Assembly (NCBI GenBank): GCA_905214955.1
Contig: CAJMON010000033.1
Span: forward strand, 1-31,669
Reading direction: 5' to 3'
DNA length: 31,669 bases
DNA from: an uncultured bacterium
GTDB taxonomy: Bacteria > Bacillota > Clostridia > Lachnospirales > Lachnospiraceae
A program made the translations under genes and the position numbers. Within the stretch, counting starts at the first letter, position 1. Each line of letters starts with the position of its first letter. This document shows, piece by piece, positions 1 to 6,534 of this stretch. The notes below the pieces were generated by a model, which was not told the origin of the DNA, made no database searches, and saw nothing but the letters and a program-made list of their open reading frames with translations.

Positions 1-19
1 ATAAAAAGAAAAGAATTTG

Positions 20-48
20 TTGAAAATGATGTAAATATACGGTAATAT
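20..48 (+). promoter_or_regulatory. Sigma-A-type promoter ahead of the transporter relic
   Basis: TTGAAA at 20-25 and TAATAT at 43-48 are separated by exactly 17 bases. It lies about 95 bases ahead of the start codon at 145. The promoter looks intact although the genes behind it are broken. The assignment rests on consensus match only. Confidence 0.5.
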
Positions 49-144
49 AAAATCATGAATTGGAGAAAATAACTTAATTTTACTCCGATAAAGACGTGAA
101 AATTATGCAAAATAACATCAAAAAACAAAAATGGAGGTAGCAAC

Positions 145-366
145 ATGAAAAAGAAAGTATTGGCAGGGATTTTAACAGCAGCGATGACGATGTCCGTATT
201 CGGAAGTGTCTGTGCATTTGCAGAGTCCGAGACTCCTACGATTGCATTTGTACCCAAAGTTACTGGACAGGCCTGGTGGGATCATGTTCAGGAAAATGTA
301 GAAGAATGGGCAGCAGATGAAGGAATCGATGTCATCTACAAAGGCCCAACAGATACCGATGCCGCA
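145..366 (+). pseudogene. Truncated sugar-binding protein of an ABC importer (N-terminal part only)
   Basis: The reading frame starts at an ATG preceded by GGAGG and encodes a signal peptide (MKKK, hydrophobic core, CAFA cleavage site). About 50 residues of a periplasmic-binding-protein type 1 fold follow: TIAFVPKVTGQAWWDHVQ, then YKGPTDTDAAA. This is how ribose/rhamnose/autoinducer-2-type binding proteins begin; intact members run to about 330-360 residues. After residue about 74 the sequence stops resembling the family, and the frame runs on to a stop at 435 as a basic nonsense tail. In another frame the following bases read as the end of an ABC ATPase, so the rest of this gene has been deleted. 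No function is expected for the product. Confidence 0.8.
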
Positions 367-370
367 GCAA

Positions 371-448
371 ATGAAAGAAGGCAGCATTGTAGGAGAAATG
401 TCCGGAGACAACATTACCGAAGCTGGCATTCTTGATATTATCCGATAA
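371..448 (+). pseudogene. C-terminal scrap of a sugar ABC transporter ATPase
   Basis: From 371 a frame reads MKEGSIVGEMSGDNITEAG followed by ILDIIR and a stop at 446-448. This matches the typical end of tandem-domain sugar ATPases of the RbsA/MglA class, where a 'vMkeGri.ge' strand follows the last nucleotide-binding-domain helices and the final helix begins 'te..im'. Only about 25 of some 500 residues remain, fused out of frame to the binding-protein head. Being so short, the identification rests on family pattern and on its place between a binding protein and a permease. Confidence 0.6.
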
Positions 449-461
449 GGGGGAGAGGACA

Positions 462-884
462 ATGAACAAAAAAGTAAAACGGACTGTGAGCCGTACAGAA
501 TTCTGGATCTTCCTTGTACTGATTGTGATGTGCATTGCAATACAAATCCGTTCAGGAGGACAGCTGATGGAGCTAAGCACAGTTGTGACGATTCTGCGCT
601 CCATGGTTGTGGATGGCATGTTTGCCATGATCTGTCTGGTTGTCATGATTTCCGGAGGATTCGATTTGTCATTCCCGGTAATCGCGGCTCTGGCGTATTC
701 TCTGTCCACCACGATCTGTTTAAACAATGGATGGTGCAGCACCAGTCCACTGGCCGAGTTTGTACTGGCAGTTTTGATTGGAGCTATTCTTGGACTCTTT
801 AACGGAGTGATCATTGCCAATTTCCGTTTGAATACCATGATTATTACGCTGGGAAGGCAGATTATGGACAGTCTTATACGATGA
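462..884 (+). pseudogene. N-terminal part of an RbsC-type sugar permease, frameshifted by deletion
   Basis: The ATG at 462 follows a GGGGGAGAGG ribosome site. The product has a cytoplasmic basic start, a first membrane segment (FWIFLVLIVMCIAIQI) and the family signature MISGGFDLSFPVIAALA, where intact permeases have the conserved GGIDLSVG-like loop. A further membrane segment leads to GVIIANFRLNTMIITLG, the usual 'IPPFIVTLGT' position. Directly after ITLG (about base 853) the family sequence breaks off and the frame ends nine codons later. Intact members have about 320 residues. About 130 are left here, and the continuation is found in another frame from about 851. Confidence 0.8.
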
Positions 885-1129
885 CCGTCATTCTGATTCT
901 GGTTCTGGCAGGTGTACTCCCAGATGGAGGAATGGGAAAAATTTCCAATGTGCTTCTGTCAATTGTGGTTATCCAGCTGATTTCCACCGGTGTCAATATG
1001 TTCCCGCAGTTAAATACCTATTATGCAAACCTGATCTGGGGCGCCCTGCTGATTGCAGTTCTGATTCTTGGAACCTTTTTAAATGGAAACAGTTTGAAAA
1101 TCAGAAAAACAAAAAAGGCAGCCAGTTAA
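851..1129 (+). pseudogene. C-terminal part of an RbsC-type sugar permease
   Basis: Read from 851 the frame gives GKADYGQSYTMTVILILVLA and then GVLPDGGMGKISNVLLS, two membrane segments and a basic tail ending KKAAS. This is the end of an RbsC/RhaP-type permease, where 'yel.aIaavvlGG.s..GG.G' is the conserved region. The first recognisable residue follows directly on the last good residue of the N-terminal fragment, but in a different frame. An internal deletion of roughly 90-100 residues therefore explains the pair better than a point frameshift. It could also be the tail of a second permease if the deletion removed a gene boundary. Confidence 0.75.
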
Positions 1130-1144
1130 AATCCTGACCTGCGA

Positions 1145-3400
1145 TCAGGTGGAAAGCGCATGAAGCACCTGCTTCTGGATACGGTCCAGACAATCGGAAA
1201 TTTCTTTTGGTGTCTGGGGAAGTGTCCGGATCTGGTCACAGAGAATCCGCTCAAAATCGTGAGGCGCTAGATACCCGTTTGTTTTTTTGAAAGGATAAAT
1301 GCGGGAGCGGCAGTTTTTGATGGAATCTTGAGTAAGCGTGAGCCAGGGGTACATTTTCTGGAGTTCATGATTTTTATAGGGAAATTCCAGAGCAGAGGAA
1401 CTTCCCAGAATGGACAGATAATAGGACGTATGCCTCTGATACAGCCATTGAAAAAAGGAAACCGCTTCGGAAGATTTCCGACAGTTTTTGGAAAGCCCGA
1501 AATGCCAGCCCACGTTGGCTGGAATCTGTCCGGGAATCATGCTGTAGTCGCTCTGATGGAGATAGACAGAGTGGGTGCTGTTCTGGATCTGGGCAGCATA
1601 TTCCGTAAAGGTGATGATCATGGCCAGGTGTCCTTTGGCAAATTCAGAAAACACATGCTGATTGGAAGGAGTATCCGGGCGGCAGCAGCGCAGAGTTTCT
1701 ACAAAACTGCTCAAAGCAGTTTGATTTTCTGGAGAATTGATCTGCAGACGGCCGTTTTTATCAAAAAAGTCTCCTTTGAATCCCCACATCCTGGGCTCAA
1801 ATTCCAGGGCCAGCTCTTCATTGAGTTCGGTGGCAATGGCGGTGCCGTAAAGTGTGGGGGAATCCGGATTGAATTCCCTGGTAAAAAAACGGGCAATGGA
1901 GTTGAATTCTTTCCAGGTTTTGGGAGGACGCAGGGAAAGACGGTGGTTTTCTTTGTATTTGCGCATGAGGTAAGGATCTGTGAAAAGATCTCTGCGGTAC
2001 AGGAGGAACTGGGTGCCGCCCACAATGGGAAATCCATAAATCTGTCCCAGACGGCTGCAGTTGGCCAGGTTTTGGGGAAAGAAATAACCGGCATTGCCGC
2101 AGGAACGCTGGATTTCATCGGTAAGATCTTTTAAGCAGTCCATGTGGTACAAAAAAGAAAACCAGGAAGTATCAAACAAATACAGATCAAAATCAGGATC
2201 ACTTTTCCTGGAATCTGTCTGAATTAGCTCAAACAGGTCATACAGAGAAAAAAGCTGAAAGTTTAAACGAATGCCATATTTCTGATAGAAATCATGGCTG
2301 ATGGCTTCAATCGCATGAATCGTAGGAAGCTCTGCAGCGGCGATGCGAAGCACCGAAGGATCGGGTGCAGAAACAAGAGCTTTAGAAGGCCTGGGAGCAG
2401 GAAAATGCAGCGGATAGCTGGTAATGGAATCCTGCAGCAGGTGAAAACGGCTTTCCGGACGTTCACTGTGTTCCATCTGCTCGATGAGAGCCTGACAGCT
2501 CTGGGCACCCAGAGAATAGGCAGGTTCTGAAGATCGGATGATGTGGGGATAAAAGGAAGAACGGTTCCAGTTGTCTACACCCAGTGTCAGAAGACAGATA
2601 TCTTTTGGAATGGAAAGATTGGCCAGATTGCAGGCTTCAATGGCACCCTGGCAGAGAATCTGGGAAGTTGTGATGACTGCCTGGGGCGGATCGTTTGCCC
2701 AGGACTGCAAAAAGACAGAAAATGCCCCTTCCTTTGTGGTATCTGTTGACAGCTGGCGGTCTGCACGGAAAGGAATGCTGGCTTCGTCCAGAGCTTCCTG
2801 GTATCCGGCGGCGGCTTCTGAATCAGAGAAGAAAATCTGAGGTCCTGACAGCAGGGCAATGTCTTTATAGCCATTCTGGATGAGCTGGCTGGTGAGAAAA
2901 TGGACAGCGGTATAGTTGTCAAATCCGAAATACAGAGCATCCATCCGGCTTGGAAGACGGTCTAAAAAGACGATTTCAATGGAGTGATGAGCCAGAATAT
3001 CCTGAAAAAACGCAGTGTTCTGAGGCTGGCAGGTGACAAGAAGAAGCCCAGCGCATTTTTTACTGATAGCATTTTCAATGAGAGTCTGTTCTGTGCGGAT
3101 GTTGTTGTAAGAACAGCATACCGTCAGAGCGTAGTTCAGCTTTTCCGCCTGCATCAGCATTCCTTTCAGAAATTCATTGTAGCAGAGGCTTTCCAGGTCA
3201 GGAAAGATGACACAGATTTCTCTGGAAGAACAGCTTTTCAGGTTTCGAGCCTGGGCATTTGGAATATAGTTTAACTCTGCAGCGGCCTGGAGAATCCGGG
3301 CTCTGGTGTCTGGACTTAAAGTCCGGGTGCCGTTGATACAATAGGAAACTGCTGCCACAGAAACGCCTGCACGGGCAGCCACATCTTTTAAAGTAATCAT
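1145..3400 (-). CDS. LacI-family repressor fused to an extracellular-type solute-binding domain
   Basis: This 751-residue protein begins MITLKDVAARAGVSVAAVSY, a classical LacI helix-turn-helix with the hinge helix ending near residue 57. Residues about 60-330 form the usual LacI/periplasmic-binding-type 1 effector core (ICVIFPDLES at the start, DICLLTLGVDNW near the end). From about residue 345 to the end a second ligand-binding module follows. It resembles family 1 solute-binding proteins of oligosaccharide ABC importers: DPDFDLYLFDTSWFSFLY, IYGFPIVGGTQFLLYRRDLF, PKTWKEFNSIARFF, and an alternating helix/strand C-terminal lobe. There is no signal peptide, so the binding domain must work in the cytoplasm. 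Normal LacI proteins have about 340 residues. A GGCGG ribosome site lies ahead of the ATG. The gene is divergent from the mutarotase operon, a likely target. DNA-binding role: firm by family; dual-ligand sensing: inference. Confidence 0.88.
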   Translation of the reverse strand: MITLKDVAARAGVSVAAVSYCINGTRTLSPDTRARILQAAAELNYIPNAQARNLKSCSSREICVIFPDLESLCYNEFLKGMLMQAEKLNYALTVCCSYNNIRTEQTLIENAISKKCAGLLLVTCQPQNTAFFQDILAHHSIEIVFLDRLPSRMDALYFGFDNYTAVHFLTSQLIQNGYKDIALLSGPQIFFSDSEAAAGYQEALDEASIPFRADRQLSTDTTKEGAFSVFLQSWANDPPQAVITTSQILCQGAIEACNLANLSIPKDICLLTLGVDNWNRSSFYPHIIRSSEPAYSLGAQSCQALIEQMEHSERPESRFHLLQDSITSYPLHFPAPRPSKALVSAPDPSVLRIAAAELPTIHAIEAISHDFYQKYGIRLNFQLFSLYDLFELIQTDSRKSDPDFDLYLFDTSWFSFLYHMDCLKDLTDEIQRSCGNAGYFFPQNLANCSRLGQIYGFPIVGGTQFLLYRRDLFTDPYLMRKYKENHRLSLRPPKTWKEFNSIARFFTREFNPDSPTLYGTAIATELNEELALEFEPRMWGFKGDFFDKNGRLQINSPENQTALSSFVETLRCCRPDTPSNQHVFSEFAKGHLAMIITFTEYAAQIQNSTHSVYLHQSDYSMIPGQIPANVGWHFGLSKNCRKSSEAVSFFQWLYQRHTSYYLSILGSSSALEFPYKNHELQKMYPWLTLTQDSIKNCRSRIYPFKKTNGYLAPHDFERILCDQIRTLPQTPKEISDCLDRIQKQVLHALST

Positions 3401-3415
3401 AAAAATACCGCCTTT

Positions 3416-3442
3416 TTGCCATGGTTAAAATGATGGTATCAT
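3416..3442 (+). promoter_or_regulatory. Promoter for the URO-D/mutarotase operon, extended -10 type
   Basis: TGGTATCAT at 3434-3442 is an extended -10 (TGN before TATCAT). TTGCCA at 3416-3421 is a possible -35 with a short spacing of 15 bases. It lies about 60 bases ahead of the start at 3500, within the divergent gap shared with the LacI-type gene. Confidence 0.4.
3430..3442. promoter_or_regulatory. Palindrome overlapping the -10, candidate repressor operator
   Basis: ATGAT-GGT-ATCAT is a perfect inverted repeat with five-base arms and a three-base centre. It sits on the -10 element and in the only gap shared by the LacI-type regulator and the divergent operon. The position suits autoregulation and repression of the divergent operon. 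LacI-family operators usually have a central CG, which this site lacks, so the link to this regulator is tentative. Confidence 0.35.
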
Positions 3443-3499
3443 GAGTGAAAGGGTGTGTCAATAAAGGAATACAGGGGTAAAAGAAAGGAGATTTCAAAC

Positions 3500-4549
3500 A
3501 TGAACAGTAAAGAACGTTTTTATGCAACCGTAGAGCGCAGACCCGTAGACAGACCTGCCTGCTGGCTGGGAGATCCCACACCGGAGGCTGTACCGGCTTT
3601 GTGTGAGTATTATCAGGCAGCTGACATCAAAGAGCTGAAACGGAAATGCGGAGATGACTTTTATGCAGTGGAAATTCCCTATCATTCAGAAACCTGCAAT
3701 GCAATTTTTGCCGCTTTTGACTGGTACATGAATGGAAGCAACGTAGATACCGAGCACAGAACTCTGACAGCAGACGGATGTTTTGCCCATTGTGAGGATC
3801 TGGAAGACGTAGAAGCTGTGAATTTCCCATGGCCGGATCCGGAAAAATACATTGATCCGGAAGAATGCCGCCGCTTGGTAGAGGAAGCTCCGGAGGACAA
3901 AGTGGTAATGGGAATGCTCTGGGCCTGCCATTTCCAGGATACCTGCGCCGCATTCGGAATGCAGACCTGTCTGATGAATATGGTGGCAGAGCCGGAGATG
4001 GTTCATTATGTGGATGACCATATTGTGGAGTTTTATCTGAAAGCACTGAAGATTTTCCTAGAAGCAACCAAAGGAAAAGTACAGGCAATCCTGATCGGGG
4101 ACGATGTGGGAAGCCAGAGAGGCCTGATGATCAGTCCGGCGCTGATTTCGGAATTTGTGATTCCGGGAGCAAAGAAACTGATTGAACTGGCACACAGCTA
4201 CGGAGTCAAAGTGGTATACCACTCCTGCGGTTCCATCGTAGATGCCATTCCGCTGCTGATTGAGGCAGGCGTGGATGTGGTTCATCCCATTCAGGCACTG
4301 GCAGCAGGCATGGATCCGGCAAACCTGAAAGAAAAATTTGAAGGAAAGATTTCTTTCTGCGGCGGCGTGGATACCCAGGATCTGCTTCCTCATGGAACTC
4401 CGGAAATGGTAGCAGCAAAAGTCAAAGAACTGCGGTCTTATTTCCCTACCGGCCTGATTGTTTCTCCAAGCCACGAAGGACTGCAGCCGGATGTTCCGCC
4501 AAGCAACGTAAAAGCTCTGTTTGATGAAGCTACAAAAGTTTACGAATAG
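3500..4549 (+). CDS. URO-D/corrinoid methyltransferase-fold protein
   Basis: The 349-residue product belongs to the uroporphyrinogen decarboxylase superfamily but resembles the zinc methyltransferase branch (MtaA/MtbA-like) more than true HemE. It begins MNSKERFYATVERRPVDRP, carries DDVGSQRGLMISP in the middle and has a probable zinc site H241-x-C243 (YHSCGS) with C287 (FCGGVDTQD). Such proteins move methyl groups between a corrinoid protein and an acceptor thiol. No corrinoid protein is encoded in the window, so the substrate is unknown. The start at 3500 has AAAGGAG nine bases upstream; an upstream in-frame GTG at 3455 has no ribosome site. It is co-transcribed with L-rhamnose mutarotase 23 bases downstream, suggesting a role in deoxysugar use, perhaps on O-methylated sugars. 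That role is inference. Confidence 0.85.
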   Translation: MNSKERFYATVERRPVDRPACWLGDPTPEAVPALCEYYQAADIKELKRKCGDDFYAVEIPYHSETCNAIFAAFDWYMNGSNVDTEHRTLTADGCFAHCEDLEDVEAVNFPWPDPEKYIDPEECRRLVEEAPEDKVVMGMLWACHFQDTCAAFGMQTCLMNMVAEPEMVHYVDDHIVEFYLKALKIFLEATKGKVQAILIGDDVGSQRGLMISPALISEFVIPGAKKLIELAHSYGVKVVYHSCGSIVDAIPLLIEAGVDVVHPIQALAAGMDPANLKEKFEGKISFCGGVDTQDLLPHGTPEMVAAKVKELRSYFPTGLIVSPSHEGLQPDVPPSNVKALFDEATKVYE

Positions 4550-4572
4550 AAAACAGACAGGAGGAAACAGCT

Positions 4573-4899
4573 ATGGTGCGCAGATTTGGAGAAATGATTA
4601 AGATCAAACCGGAAGGGCTGGAGCAATACAAAGCCTATCACGCAAACCCGCTTCCTGGGGTCAACGAAATGATCAAAGCCTGCCATCTGAAAAATTACAG
4701 CATCTATCAGAGAGGTGACTATATGTTTACCTACTATGAATACGATGGCGAGGACTTTGAAGCAGATATGGCAAAAATGGCGGCAGATCCGGCAACCCAG
4801 CATTGGTGGAGCCTGGTGAAGCCTTTGATGGAACCCTTAGAAGACCGGAAAGAAGGAGAATTCTGGTCAGGCATGGAAGAAATTTATCATCTGGATTAA
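4573..4899 (+). CDS. rhaM: L-rhamnose mutarotase
   Basis: This enzyme interconverts the alpha and beta pyranose anomers of L-rhamnose so that the isomerase receives the form it uses. The 108-residue length equals that of E. coli RhaM. The expected histidine lies in YHANPLPGV (His23, matching His22 of E. coli). The family's NYSIYQRGDYMFTYYEY and the paired tryptophans of QHWWSLV follow in order. A GGAGG ribosome site precedes the ATG. It is the last gene of a two-gene operon and is followed by a strong terminator. No rhamnose isomerase or kinase is present in the window, so those steps are encoded elsewhere or served by shared enzymes. L-fucose mutarotases of the FucU type are unrelated, which favours rhamnose as the substrate. 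Confidence 0.9.
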   Translation: MVRRFGEMIKIKPEGLEQYKAYHANPLPGVNEMIKACHLKNYSIYQRGDYMFTYYEYDGEDFEADMAKMAADPATQHWWSLVKPLMEPLEDRKEGEFWSGMEEIYHLD

Positions 4900-4908
4900 A
4901 AAAGAAAG

Positions 4909-4955
4909 AGCTGTGGAAACGGTGGTGTACTGGTTTTCACAGCTTTTCTGTTTTT
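4909..4955. terminator. Bidirectional intrinsic terminator between rhaM and the response regulator
   Basis: AGCTGTGGAAAC (4909-4920) pairs with GTTTTCACAGCT (4933-4944): 12 pairs with a single G-U and a 12-base loop. TTTCTGTTTTT follows on the plus strand. On the minus strand the hairpin is followed by CTTTCTTTTTT, so it can end both converging transcripts. Confidence 0.85.
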
Positions 4956-4964
4956 CAGCCCTTT

Positions 4965-6512
4965 TCAGAAAGGATCTTTCGGAGTCTTGAAAGACTTCCG
5001 GAAGGCACCGGGTGTCATACCTTCCTGGGATTTGAAGAGACGGCTGAAGTAGGAGATATCATAAAATCCAACTGTGTTTACGATTCCCTGAAGGCTCATG
5101 TCAGAATTTTTCAGAAGTTCCTTTGCAAGAGCCAGTTTTTTCTGGGTGATCCGCTTGGAAGGGGAGATCTGTTTTAATTTGGAAAACTGGGAAATCAGAT
5201 AAACCGGGTGATAGCCATGCTCTTTTGCGTAGGCATTGATGTCCAGTTCCTGAGTGAAATGCTGGTCAATGTAATTCCACAAAGCGTCCACTGCCTGAAG
5301 AATGGTGGCATCCGGGGAGGTGTGAAACAGGGTCTGACAGACGGATTCTAAAAGAAGCTCAGCGGAAAGAAGAAAGGTATCCGTATCTGCAGCGTCAAAG
5401 ACCAGCTGTACCAGTTTGTCAGTGGTTTCTTTTTCCAGGGAAGCAGGGTTCGCTGTGTCAGAATGATGAAACAGTTCTGAAAAAACGTCCCGGGTAAAGG
5501 AAAAGATCTGGAACTGGCCAAAGGCTTCCTTTTTCCAGATTTCAGCAAAAAAGTGATACTGCTTTGCCACTTGCTCCGGATTTCTGCTGGATAAGACTCT
5601 TAAAAGAAGATCCCGGCTGACTTTGGAAAGAGAAGCGGGACGGGTTTGGCAGGCGACGGTAAAAAACACCAGCTGATGTTTTCCAAAAACAGCGCTGCAG
5701 GAAAGCTGTTCCATGGCTTTGCCATAGGCATCCAAAAGTTCCCTGCTGTCAGTAATGAGCTTTCCGGAAACCAGGGTTGTGGAAGTGAATACAGAAGAAA
5801 GAGTTTCCAGAAGGTTAAAGAACTGTTCCGGGGAAAGGGCAATACTGTCGGTACCCCCAAAAAGCAGAAGTTTCAGCCCTGGTTTAGGGGTGTCTAAAAT
5901 CCATAGATAGTCAAAGGAGCGTCCGGAAGCCTGTTCCAGAGAAAGTTCCAGCTGTCTGGAAGAAAAAAAGGACTGCTGTATAGAAACCTCCAGGGGAATG
6001 TCCAGAAACGGCCCTTCCTGGTACAAAAAGAGCCGGTAAGGTCCCTCCGGAAGCGGAAGGCTGGATGCCTTGGAATCCTGGGAAGGGAAAAACAGGTTCT
6101 GCAAAGAGAGAAGTTCCTGCTCATGGCGTCTTGAGAGAATCCGGGAGCATACTTCTGACAGGGATTCCTGCAGTTCCCGGAAACGCAGAGGTTTTAACAG
6201 ATAATTGGAAACATTGAGCCGGAGCGCTTTCTGGACATACTCAAATTCGGCATATCCGCTGAGCACCAGATATTCAGCAGGATATTGCTGTTCTTTTAAG
6301 CGGCTGATCAGTTCCAGCCCGGTCATGACCGGCATCTGGACATCGGTGATGATGAGATCCGGCTTGGAATTTGAGAGATCTTTTAAGGCTTCTGCCCCGT
6401 TTAAATAAATGCCGGTAATGGAAATTGGGAGATCCATGCGCTTTATCTGGGCGGCAATCCCGCTTAGAATGGCAGGTTCATCTTCCACAACAATTAAATT
6501 TACAGAATGCAT
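4965..6512 (-). CDS. AraC-type response regulator (YesN-like)
   Basis: The 515-residue protein opens with a receiver domain (1-125). It contains the acidic pocket VVEDEP (E10, D11), phospho-acceptor D57 in DLIITDVQMPVMTG, S85 of LVLSGYAEF and K107 of YLLKPL. A long middle region of about 270 residues has no recognised motif. The last 100 residues form two AraC helix-turn-helix motifs (INAYAKEHGYHPVYLISQFS and IVNTVGFYDISYFSRLFKS, then MTPGAFRK). The pattern is that of YesN-like regulators that activate neighbouring sugar ABC operons. A GAGGTG ribosome site lies seven bases ahead of the ATG. The gene follows the sensor kinase by 22 bases on the same strand, so the two form one operon. Its most likely target is the divergent solute-binding-protein promoter near 8490. 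Confidence 0.92.
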   Translation of the reverse strand: MHSVNLIVVEDEPAILSGIAAQIKRMDLPISITGIYLNGAEALKDLSNSKPDLIITDVQMPVMTGLELISRLKEQQYPAEYLVLSGYAEFEYVQKALRLNVSNYLLKPLRFRELQESLSEVCSRILSRRHEQELLSLQNLFFPSQDSKASSLPLPEGPYRLFLYQEGPFLDIPLEVSIQQSFFSSRQLELSLEQASGRSFDYLWILDTPKPGLKLLLFGGTDSIALSPEQFFNLLETLSSVFTSTTLVSGKLITDSRELLDAYGKAMEQLSCSAVFGKHQLVFFTVACQTRPASLSKVSRDLLLRVLSSRNPEQVAKQYHFFAEIWKKEAFGQFQIFSFTRDVFSELFHHSDTANPASLEKETTDKLVQLVFDAADTDTFLLSAELLLESVCQTLFHTSPDATILQAVDALWNYIDQHFTQELDINAYAKEHGYHPVYLISQFSKLKQISPSKRITQKKLALAKELLKNSDMSLQGIVNTVGFYDISYFSRLFKSQEGMTPGAFRKSFKTPKDPF

Positions 6513-6534
6513 AAAAATTCACCTCTTTTTCGAA

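Noticed and set aside
1133..1150. Small hairpin (ACCTG-CGAT-CAGGT) at the end of the LacI-type gene as a terminator
   Set aside because: Only five pairs, no T-run in either direction, and it overlaps the stop codon.
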